From Setophaga petechia (Eukaryota; Chordata; Aves; Passeriformes; Parulidae), in the NCBI GenBank assembly GCA_024362935.1, contig JANCRA010000167.1, positions 1-64,000 of the forward strand: a DNA stretch of 64,000 bases, written 5' to 3'. Made by a program: the position numbers and the translations under genes. Below the pieces are notes generated by a model, which made no database searches, was not told the DNA's origin, and saw nothing but the letters and a program-made list of their open reading frames with translations. Below, in pieces: positions 44,859 to 55,623 of this stretch (within the stretch, counting starts at the first letter, position 1; each line of letters starts with the position of its first letter).

Positions 44859-45267
44859 TGTGGTGGTGTTCACAGGGGTCCCAGGATGAGGGAAGAGATG
44901 AGAATCTTGACTCCATGTTTCAGAAGGCTGATTTATTATTTTATGATATATATATTATATTATATTAAAAGAAAAGGATATATTAAAACTGTACTAAAAG
45001 AATAGAAGAAATTATTTCATTAGAAGGTGTGAAAGGAATAGAAAGGAATGGAATAATAATAAAATCTTGTGACTGACCAGAGAGTCCGAGACAGCTGACT
45101 GTGATTGGCCATTAATTAAAAACAACCACATGAGACCAATCACAGATGCACCTGTTGCATTCCACAGCAGCAGATAACCATTGTTTACATTTTGTTTCTG
45201 AGGCCTCTCAGCTTCTCAGGAGAAAAAATCCTAGCAAAAAGATTTTTCATAAAATATGTCTGTGACA
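44859..45267 (-). mobile_element. Solo LTR of a songbird endogenous retrovirus, minus orientation
   Basis: On + it starts TGTGGTGGTGTTCACAGGGG and ends AATATGTCTGTGACA, the reverse complement of the LTR at 33345-33723. Flanks are ctcgag (44853-44858) and cttgag (45268-45273), a 6-bp target-site duplication differing by one C-to-T change at a CpG. It is 409 bp long with no internal genes. Confidence 0.9.
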
Positions 45268-47226
45268 CTTGAGGATTGTTTGAGGCACTTGTGCATATTA
45301 CTGTGTATAAAAGAAAAAATAATTTTAAAGAACACATGAACATTACCAGCATCCTGCAGGTTCTGTGCCTCCCCAGGAGCAGTTCTTGCTCTGGATGTCC
45401 CTCTGGGGCTGGTTGATGCTGTGCAGGTGCTGCAGTTCAGGCTGTGCAGAGGGCAGTGGCTGCCAGGGGAGGTTTCCTGCTGGGGAACAGCCAGGCTGGG
45501 GACACCCCAACACCTGCACACTGATGTCAGTCTCACACATTGATCAGTGCTGCTCCCCAGCTGAAGCTGGAAATCAGCTGGGCAAGGAAGGGCAGAGTCC
45601 CACTGTCACTGCTCCTGGTGCTGTGCTGCTGGCTTGGCTGGGATGTGATGCTGCCTTCCTATTTGCTTGCCTCTGGGAAAATCAATAGACTGGTTCTGCC
45701 AGGAGCCCTGGTGAACATCAAGAGCCTGATGCCTCTTTCTCTCAGTATTTGTCACAAATGACCTAAATATTAGAAGAGGATCCTTTACTCTCCTGACTGC
45801 AGACTTGTCCCACCAGTCCCACAGACTGACTGACTGAGGGTTGAGGGCCAGAGTCACCTTAGAGATAAATGGAAAGAACAAACCCTAACTTTATCTTCTG
45901 CCTTTAAATGGAAGGTTTTACTGTAAAGCTTTCTCTGGTTTTACCAGATGTACAACTTTGCAATCACTTTTCCTGAGCTGCATCCTGGCTTTAGGTTTCT
46001 CCTCTGAGACAAGAGCTGCCCAGAGGAGCACTGGGCTGGAGGAGAGGAGGTTAGGCAGCTGTGTCACACAGAGGGCTGTCCCTGAGTTAAACAACCTAAA
46101 AGAGGGACACAAGGGCATTTTTGCCCTGTTCTGGACATTTCCTTGCTCTAAGGCTACACATGGTATAGCATAGATGTTATTAGCAGAGTTAGCATTTGCC
46201 TAACAGCTTTAGGCAGGGAACACCCTGCTGGGCTGTCTCCCGGGTTGCATGGTGACTGTGAGGTGTTTGAATCTGGCTGTAAACAGTCCAATTTCCAAAA
46301 ACTCAGGACCATCTTGTCTCAGTTTGAGCTCCTGAAATTGGAGGCTGTTGTGGAAATGTTCAGCCCCTTATCTCTGTGTGAGATAAAACTTGTAATCCCC
46401 GTGTAACTTTTTCCCACAGGGTGGGATGCTGGGAGGACTAAACAGCTCCAAATATTGAACAATGTAAGTCAGCACTATGAGCAATTGTTGTTGTGAGTCA
46501 ATGTTGAATGCTTGCCAAAGATGCCTTTTACAAATAAAATTTAGCACTAATTTATCAATGGGTTAGTTCAAAACATGATGTAAAGCACTCAGTACATAAT
46601 GAACCCATCTGGATCGAAAGAGAATGCTCATAACAACTTTATTAAAAATAAATACTATGTTTAAGTGGACTGAATCAATGTAAGGGTAGTGCTGTGTTTA
46701 TCCACTGACAATTTCCTACCTTCCTTATTACCTGTAACGGGCAGACAGGGTATTGATAATGGGTTTTTCCCCATTTTTTTACTTAACAAAACTGTCAACA
46801 TGTGTTTTTTACTTCTTGCTGTGGAAGTTTACTTCTTCTCCCTGCTGCTCCCCAGCTATCATCTGGTGGCACAAAAGCAACCGAACTGTCCCCCCAATTC
46901 TCTTCTGCATGCCACACTCTGCTTCTGGCAGATGGGGCATTTTGTGGATCACTGTGGATTTTATGGATTTTTCAATGTTGTGGATTACCCATGATGAAGG
47001 CAATCCATCTGCGGTGCTGCCCGAGCTGACCCTGGGGAAAGGCCACCCGAGTTCCTCCTCGGATCCTGTTCTGTGGCCTCCAAGCGAGGAGTGGCTGGGT
47101 CCCCCAGCTCTCCCCAGAGTCACCCCTGCTCTCTGTGTCCATCTGCTGCAGGCTGATGCAGCTTCAGCCTCGGGGGTACCTGGATTTTGTTTTGTTTTGT
47201 TTTGTTTTGTTTTGTTTTGTTTTTCC
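45268..47226. other. Intergenic, upstream of ITM2C
   Basis: Unique sequence with a possible X-box-like motif GTTGCATGGTGAC at 46244-46256 and a (TTTTG)n run at 47185-47224 that directly precedes the CpG island. No exon recognised. Confidence 0.55.
47185..47224. repeat. (TTTTG)n microsatellite
   Basis: About seven TTTTG units at the left border of the ITM2C CpG island. Confidence 0.95.
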
Positions 47227-47520
47227 CCTTTGCTGACCCGATGGCAGCAGTGCCACGGGCAGTACAGACCGTGCCGTACCCCAGATCCCGGGGGTGCCGC
47301 CGCACCCGCTCCGTGTCCCGCACCCCGGCCGGTCACAGCGGGGCCGGACAGGGCTCCCGCGGGCAGGCAGGGCCCGGGCCGGCTCTGAGGACCCGGTGCC
47401 CCCCTGGTGCCCTTGGTGGGCTCGGCGCTGAGGGCCCGGTGCCCGCCCGGTGCCCGTGGCGGCTCTGAGGGCTCGGCGCCCGCCCGGTGCCCGTGGTGGG
47501 CTCGGCGCTGAGGGCCCGGT

Positions 47521-47619
47521 GCCCGCCCGGTGCCCGCCCGGTGCCCGCCCGGTGCCCGCCCGGTGCCCGCCCGGTGCCCGCCCGGTGCCCGCCCGGTGCC
47601 CGCCCGGTGCCCGCCCGGT
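47521..47619. repeat. Nine-copy 11-bp GC-rich tandem repeat in the ITM2C promoter
   Basis: Nine exact copies of gcccgcccggt end 90 bp before the start codon. They sit in a larger imperfect 80-bp duplication (ggtgggctcggcgctgaggg at about 47415 and about 47495). The complementary strand carries regularly spaced GGG runs. Confidence 0.97.
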
Positions 47620-47708
47620 GCCCGTGGCAGTCTCGGCGCTGAGGGCGGGCGCGGCGCGGCCCCTCCCCGGGGCGGAGCCGGGGCCGGCGGTGGCGGCGGA
47701 GCGGGGCC

Positions 47709-47822
47709 ATGGTGAAGATCGGCGTCCAGCAGCCGCCCGCGGCGCTCAAGCCGGACAAGGAGAAGGAGAAGGCGGCGGGGGGCGATGGGGTGGCGGGCGC
47801 CGTGCTGCTGCCCCCGGGCGCC
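47709..47822 (+). CDS. ITM2C: ITM2C coding exon 1 (residues 1-38)
   Basis: 114 nt ending ...VLLPPGA, followed by donor gtgagt at 47823. It is very CpG-rich. A Lys/Glu-rich stretch (KPDKEKEKAA) occupies residues 14-23. Confidence 0.94.
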
Positions 47823-50800
47823 GTGAGTGGGGCGGGGGCGAGGGGCGGCGGAGGTCGAGGGGTGCGGGTGCTGTGGTGCTGCTTCGGACAGGCACCGGCA
47901 GCGGTGTCCGGCTTTAGCGGCGGCTTCGCGGCTTGGTGGGCACCCAGAGTTCAGAGGATCGGGGAGGGGATGGGGCAGGGTAGCGACGCCCTGGCGCCAG
48001 CAGCCGTCCCTGGGCACGGGAGTGAATGTCCAGCGCGCACCGGGGCAGCAGAACTCATCCCTTCGGGCGGGTTAGCCTGCGGGAATGTAATTTCGGATTG
48101 GTCATACACGGGTGAATTTCAAATCCTGACATCTCTAAAGGCTTTGGGTTGGCACGGGGAAGAGGCAAGAGGAGGAAAGCAGATGGTGCTGGAGCAAGAT
48201 GAGAAGCAAGGGGCTGAGGGCACAGGGCGCTAGATGCTTTGCAGATGAGAGTTGACACGGTGATACGGAGTTGCCCTGCTGGCTCCAGGTGATGGGCAGG
48301 AGAGGGCAGCCAGTGCTCATGCCTGCAGGGCTGGGATCCCGTCAGGCACAACGGGAGCGAAGGCACTGGAACATCCATAGCAGAAGATGCAGAAGGTGCG
48401 CTGGGGCTGGGCACAGCTGTGAGGATCGCTCCCGGGCTGGGAGAGCCGTGGCCAGGCACTGCCGGGCACTGCCGGGGGTGGCACGGGCAGTGCCCCTCTC
48501 CAGCACGGGCAGTGCCCTCTCCAGCTCGTACACGGACCCAGGCACTGCTGTGTTTGGCAGGAGTTGGGTGTGTGTGAAGTCTCCGATGCTGGAGAGCCCC
48601 ACTTGCCAGCCCTGCTGTGAGTGTGGACCTGCTGGGTGGATTCCACTCTGTGTAGTGTGAGGGTGTCACCCTGAGCTGGGCCTGACCCACGGCATCCACT
48701 CTGCCCTATTACAGCACTCCCGTGTCACAGGGGGAGTCCTAAATGGCGTTTCTGTATTCCTCATAAATGCCTAGACTGTGCCTGTGGTCTGATCATTTAT
48801 TGAACCCTAGTCTCTCTCTGACTCAAAACGATGTGGGAGCTGTGGTTTTGCTCTGTTCTTGCAGCAATGCAGAGTGTTCCTCCTCATGTGCCTCAGCAAA
48901 CAAGTGGGAATGGCTCTGGAGAAGGGCTCTGCAGCAGGGGCTTCAGGAGACTGCCCTGTTCTGCAGAGTTCAGGGAGTCAGACCATGATGATCTCCCATC
49001 ACACACGACGTGCTCAGCTCTCAGCTGTGCCGCCAGGGTCTGGCTGTGCTCAGTCTGTTGTGATTGCATCTGTTAATCTCACCAGGAGCTCTGCAGAGAC
49101 CTGGGGAGATGTGGCTGACTGTGACCTCTCAGTGATTTCCTGGCTGTATTTCCTAATTACAAACTAAGGTGCTCGTTTGCTTCCTGCCTCTGATGCCCAG
49201 CCCTGGAAGCTGACTGTCACACTGGACTTCCAGCTCACCCTGCCATTAAACCAGCCTTCCACAGCCAGAAACTCAGTTCTTCTGTTGATCCTGCATGAGT
49301 TCAGCCAGGATCCGTCCATTTCTCATGAGCACTGTGAGAAAAGCAGTTTAAAAAGTAATAAAGTGACAGAAGCTTGTTTCTATCATTAGTGCTGCCAGAT
49401 CCCAGCAATCAAAACTACTCTGATTCAGGTCCTGCCAGATGTATGAAATTGGCTTAGGTAGCAAATAATAAATGTTGGGGTTTTTATGTTGCCTTGGGCC
49501 TTCCTCTGACTCCTGGGAGGCATGGTGGTGTTCTTTTAAGCCCACCTCTGTGAGCTACAAAGGAACCTAAAAACATGAATTTAGAGCAAAGGCTCCTCAA
49601 CAGTCTGTGGATTCCAGCAGACAGACATGTAAGAACATCAACACAAGATCCATGAAATCAGGGCAGGAGTGGGTTACAGCGAGTCTGTGCAGTGTGAGGG
49701 TGTCCAGGGAGCAGCACATCCACTGACATCAGGTGGCCTCTTCCTGATGGTGTTTTTCAGACTGTGACAGTGGATTCTTTGTTGTGCTTGGGCTTAGCTG
49801 GACCTTTACCTTTGTCAGACACCCAGCTTGTGGCATTGGTCTTTCTGTAGCCAGCCTTTTTATTTGCCATGCTCCTGCTGCCAATAATTTCTGTCTGTGT
49901 GTGTCTTTCTCGAGCTGCCTCACAGCAAAATGGCATTGGTGACATGCAAACAAGATGCTCTGCATTCCTTTCCTCTTTGATCTCATAACTTCAATCCCAG
50001 TGATAGGAGCCAGAGCTGGGAGATGATTCAGCGGCAGCTTCTGCAGCCTGGGGATTTTGGCAGGTGCTTGGTGAATGCAAAGATGCAGCGGGCAGGAAGA
50101 TGTCTGTAATGCTAATGTGTCCTGAAAAGTAGTAGGTGAGCAGTCATGACAGCAAGCTTGCATGTGCTGAACCTCGTTTCTCCCTGCACAGCTTGGCTTG
50201 AATCAGGAAGAATATGCAGAATATTTAAACTCCTGTCAGAAAAATCCATGTAATTTGGAGAGTGTTGCAAGACTTTAAGAGATTATAGAAGAAACAATCC
50301 TGTCATTTAGTAGGAGCTGTGGGGATGTAGCAGCCTTGAGCAGAAGGCAGCTTGAGGTTATGCAGCCAGTAAAATAATCCATTGTGTTTGTTGGGAAATA
50401 TTTGTTCAGATGCAAAATAGTGTTCAGTAAGTTTTAATTGAACTCCATATTTGCAGTCTAAAATGGAAATAAATAGACACATAGGCTATGTCTGTAACTG
50501 CACTGGGAAATGTGCTCCTTGTGATTGTGGTGGATGTTGGAATCCACAGGAACCAAATAAAAGTGATGGCTGGAGCTCTCTAGTGAAAACGTGGGTTGGG
50601 TTTTTTGGGGTTTTTTTTGGATCCCTTGTGCATCCCTCTAATAATTGCTTGTTATTTGGCAGAGACAGTGCAAGAGCCAGAGGAGAAGGGGTTTCATGGA
50701 CAGCTGCAGCCTGAGCTGGTGTAGGTGGAAGTGGGCAGAGGAGGAGGGCACCTCTCAGCCCCCTCTGTGCAGAGGGCTGTGCCTGGGGGAATTGGTGCCT

Positions 50801-53800
50801 TACAGCCAACACAGGCTGGTGTCTGGGGACAGGGGGTTTGCAGGATACACATCGGGGTGATCCAGGGCTGCTTTCACAGGAGCCTCTTGTCCTGCCTCTG
50901 GGAAAGGACTGCTCATGCTCTCCTGTTTGTCTCTGGAAGGATGAGTGTCGAAGGCAGGGCAGTGTTTGCTCAGGTCTGCCTGGTGGGAGAGGAGGGTTTT
51001 ATGGGCCAGGCAGGACTGGGAGAGCTCTCTCCACATCCACAGCCTGGTGAGCCTGCTGGAAACACCTTGGCAGTGCCTCACAGCCCCAGGGGCTGCAAGG
51101 GGCTTTCCAGGGTGCACACAATGCTGTCTGCAGGCTGTGACTGATGTTTTGCTCTTGGTTGGTTTCAGTAATACCAGGCTTTGATTTGATGTCTTTCATC
51201 CAATCTGAATTCCCAAAGTCTTGACAAGACTCAGAGATCTTTGGATCACCCATTCCTGGTATGGAGGAGTTTCCCACAAGGAGCTGCTTGCTGCCTGGCA
51301 CTGGCTCCATCCAACCCTCTGTGTCTGGCTGGTGTCTCTGTAGCTGCCCCTCAGGCCCTCTCTCTGCTGGGTGCCCCTGCTCCTGGCTGACACCGAGCTG
51401 TCCCAGCCCCCTCCTTGTTGCCACAGCTCCCACACCCAGCGTGGCTGCCCTGCTTGGCAGAAACAGCAGGGCAAGGCTGGAAACCCATGGGGAGCACATT
51501 CCTGAGGACCCCTCTGGTGCCCAGGAAGCTCTGTTCCCTGTGAGGAACATCTCCCCAGTGAGGAGCAGCTCTTAAGCAGGCAGACAGTGCCTCAGTGCTG
51601 GGGCTGGTGCCCTGTCCCTGCTCCCCTGCCTTTCCTGATGCTCAGCTGGCCTTGCTGAGCTGGGAATCCTTTGCATTTGCCTGAGCAAGCCCAAGAGGAT
51701 CAGCAGTTTGTGGTGGCAGCAGGACAGCAGTGCCACTTCTGGCTCTCCCAGGGCTTTGGTGTACCTTGAGCAGTGATGCTGCAGAGCTGGGCTCCAGCTC
51801 AGGGGCAGGTGGAGGAGCAGTGGCTCTTTGGGCACATGAAGCAGGGTCACACCAGCCTGTGGGTGCTGCTGTGCCAGGGCAGTGCTGGGTTTGGTGAGCC
51901 ACTCCTTTGCACAAAGTTGTGAGGTGGGAGACAGATGGCGAGGGAAGGGGATGTGAGGAAGAGTCTTTTAAAAAGAGGCTTTTTCACAAAGCAAGCTGTG
52001 AATTCAGAGAGAGGAAGGAAAAGCCTGCTGGCAGCAGTGTGGATTGATTGTGCTCATTGAATGTTTGCAGGCTTGGGTCCAGCCTTGAGGCTCTCGAGCT
52101 GTGGGGGCTCTCACCGTGTTCAGGCTTAGGGAGTTCAATATGGTAGATCCCAATTTTAAGAAGCTGCCTCCTGTAACAGAAGGTTATTCCTGGTCTTTGC
52201 CCAACCCTCCTAAAACCACGTGGGCTGAAATGGTGATTTCTTTTTGTGGCCTATATGGAGTTGTCAGCTTAAAGAGAAGCATTGTCATTTGGTTTTAGTT
52301 CTCTGCGGTTTGGGCATGCCTTGGAAACAGAGTAAAAGGTTTGAATTGGAAAAAAAAGATGTCTCTGGACCCCTTGCAGGATCTGCTCTAGTGAAATACT
52401 AGACTTCAGTGTCTTACTGGACTCCAGACATGAATATTTGATATTCCAGCTGAGCATGACAAAGGATCTGACTAAAAACTGGCAGAGGGATTAGGACAGA
52501 GAGTATCTATTCCAAGCAGAAACATTATAAATGCAACTGAATTTTGAAACATGTAGCTGTGTTTCACCAGAGAGATGTAGACTGAAGAGCTGGAGCCAGA
52601 GGAACTGGAAATAGCTGTGGAGAGGTTTGTGTTCTCCCAAAGCTGGGGCAGAGCTGGAGCCAGCCCAGCTTTGCATGGAGGAGCTCTTCACGTGGGAAGA
52701 ACCTGTTGTGTTTACCTGCTTTGGGCACAGCAGTTTTGGTGAGTTTTTTTTTGGCTACACACAGAAATACCTTTAAAAAGAAGAGTTTCAAAGGGTACAA
52801 ATGAACTAAAAGTAAGTATGGGAGAGAAGCCCAGAAGAAGGAAGCTTCATGCAGCAGAGCAGTGCAGCCAGGTCTGGAGAGGTGGAGGATGAGGTGTCCT
52901 TGTGCACTGCTCTGCAGTTCCTGATTTCGTGCTGTCAAATGTTTGCTCACTGCCAGGTTTACAGGAGATGAAAAAGGCATCTTCACTTGTAGGTGCATAT
53001 TTTCTTCCCAAGTGATGTGTGAGAACCTAGGAATGTTTGGGGTTTTTTTTAATGCCAGTGTTACCATTTAAAGGAGGACAGTGTGAGAGTGCTGGGTTTT
53101 TTCACTCATCTCTCTGCACTTGCTTTTCAGAGTTGTCTTCCTTGGTGCCATGCCCTACCTTTGAAGTCAGTTTGAACAACAAAGAGAAGGGTAAATTTGC
53201 CTCCTCTCTCTTGCTGTTGTTAAACTAGACACCTTTTCTTTGTGGTGAATTTTCTAGTGTAGGATTGACTGTCAGAGTTTTCCTATACTGTTGCTGGGAG
53301 AAAAGATAATAGCTGTCAGTGTTCCAGAAGGGAGCAGTGACTTCATTTTGTGGTGTGACACTGTGCAAGTCCTGATTTTCAGGGAAGAAGCAAATGCCGT
53401 AAGCTGAAGTCTGGTTCCTTGAAGATGACAGGAGATGCTGGACCCTGCCCCTCTGCTCAGAGTGCTCAGTGCAGGTTTCTGGCTGGGACTGCCCCTCTTT
53501 TCTGCAGAACCAGCAGAAGGCAGGATGTTCTTGGGCATCCTGGGCATGGCTGTGCCTTTCTTCCAGCTTTTGGGAATCAGTCACATCTAGAGGAAGAGTG
53601 AGGAGGGACAGTGCTGGCTTCATTGGCCATAGCCAGATGAGCAGTGCTTGGCTTGCTCTTGGTGGGATCCAGAATGCCTGATCTGACCATCTCTGCCTGC
53701 CTTGACTGTGTCCACAGCTTCACTGTGCTGTGATTTTAAATTGTACACACCCAAAAGCTCTCCAGACATGGAGCTGTCTGGGGGAAGCAGTGAGAGCCCA

Positions 53801-55589
53801 GTGGCAGTGTCCAGGTGAGTCCTGGGCCCAGCTGCTGCTCTCCTCTGGTGCTTCCTTGGCCTCCAAAGGCATCACTAGTGATGAAAAGCTTCAGGTGAAA
53901 TCATGTGAAGCCTTTTGATGTGTCTTTTCCCTGTCACATTTTCTCCTTTCAGATGTATTGCCACAGCACCCAGTCCTTCACACCTCTTGCAGAATCAGCC
54001 TCTGTCTCCCTTGGCTTGTGCCCAGGGTTGCTGGTGGGTTTGTTTTACATGGCAGCAGTTGTACAGTCACAGTCTGGGAAAAGGGGAGTGTGTCCTGAGG
54101 GACAGCTCAGCACTGGTGGGGACCCAGGCCCATGGCTTGCTTCTTCCAAGCCCTCTATGATGGTGGAAGCAAACAGACTGGCTTTGGTAGCAGCTTCTCT
54201 TCCCTTCACCCAGGAGGAGAAGGAAGGCTCAGCTACACCAAGAGCAAGCTGAAAGCTGTTGGCATTTCCTTACCTCAGTTTCACAGTGTTCTTGAATATT
54301 TTTGGCATTTGTGAGAGGTCTTTTAAGGAGTCAGGTGTCTGCCCACCTGCATATGTCTTTACTTTTGAGTCAAGGCTCTCTTTAAATTTGCCAACCTCTC
54401 AGTTTAAGAGCTTCCCCTATTCCCAGAGCAGCTGCTCTGCTTCACTAATGCTTGAGCTGCCTTTTGCCTCTCATTGCTCTAGAGAAGTTTGAGACCCAGT
54501 GCCAAAGCTTAACCCCCATTCTTCTCCTGGGGAAGATTCCCATTCTTTTAATGCCACCTCCCACTTCAGGAAGTCTTTTGTAAAAAACCCCTCAACAACC
54601 CATGGCCTTCACATGGCTGTGCTGGCTCCTTCCCTCTCCAGGTGAGCTCTGCCCAGGTGCTCCAGGGCCTTTCAGCTGTGCTGTTGCTCCATGGCAGGGA
54701 CTGATTTTCCCCATCATTGCAGTGAGTGGCCTGGAAATCAGGCTGTGTTTATCAGAATCAGTATTTTGGCAGTCAGGCTGTTAAATGCCCAGGTTGGGAT
54801 ATTTTTTTTGCCACTTTGTCACAGCTGTTTATTTTCTCTCTGCCTGCCTCTCTGCTCAACATGATGCTCAGGGCTTCAGCTGTGAGCGTGGTAAGAACAG
54901 TCTTGTTTTTACCAGGGGCTTTGTTGGCTCTGCTAATGCTCTGAATGGTTGTACTCCTGGGAGAAGGAGAGGGAGGCTGGAATCATTCCAGCTGGAAGTT
55001 GTTGTGCCTCTGCCAAAAAAACAAAACAAAACAAAAATATGGAAATTAATTCCTCACCCCTGTGCAAAGAGGGAGGAGAAACAACCCCTTAGTTCCATAA
55101 AGGGATGAAAAAAGGAGAAAAGAGGGGGATTTATATCTCTCTTGCCAATGAGGGAGAGGGAAAATATGATCACTGAGTGCTTAGGAGCTCCCACATGCTA
55201 GGCTGCATTTTTAACATCCTGCTGTCTTTGTCGTATAGCAACAATGCTGGGGGTTTTAATTAGCCAGTGGTTGTTTTTGATATTCTAATTTTCAGCACTG
55301 TGAAGTGACTCCTGAGGCAGGTGGCTTTGTTGCTAGTCACATGCTATGGTATCACTCAAAGGTGCAAGTAGATTCATTTATTGCAACTTTTTTGCCTTCA
55401 GCTCTGATAGTCTCTTAATTACTGGCTTGCTTTTGGGTTTGGTTTTTTTTTTTTTTTTTTTGCTTCCAAGCATCTTTGAGTCCAAAAGTCATCAGTTGTG
55501 CTCTCTGTGGAAATGCTGTCGGGTGGCCAGTGCAAGCACTGCTCTAGGACTGTGAGCAGGCACTTTGGTTGCCTTGGAAACTGTGTGCC

Positions 55590-55623
<34 letters not shown>

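Larger units (their letters stand above)
47227..48080 (+). promoter_or_regulatory. ITM2C: ITM2C CpG-island promoter
   Basis: GC- and CpG-dense block spanning the upstream region, first coding exon and start of intron 1, in sharp contrast to the sequence on either side. GC-box (GGGCGG) motifs lie at 47643-47648 and 47670-47675, and no TATA box is evident, as expected for a broadly expressed CpG-island promoter. The transcription start is not determinable from the sequence. Confidence 0.85.

Noticed and set aside
46809..48017. 402-codon minus-strand open frame across the ITM2C CpG island
   Set aside because: It is antisense to the first exon and promoter, is Pro/Ala/Gly/Arg-rich from GC composition, and contains the translated 11-bp repeat; CpG islands routinely lack stops.
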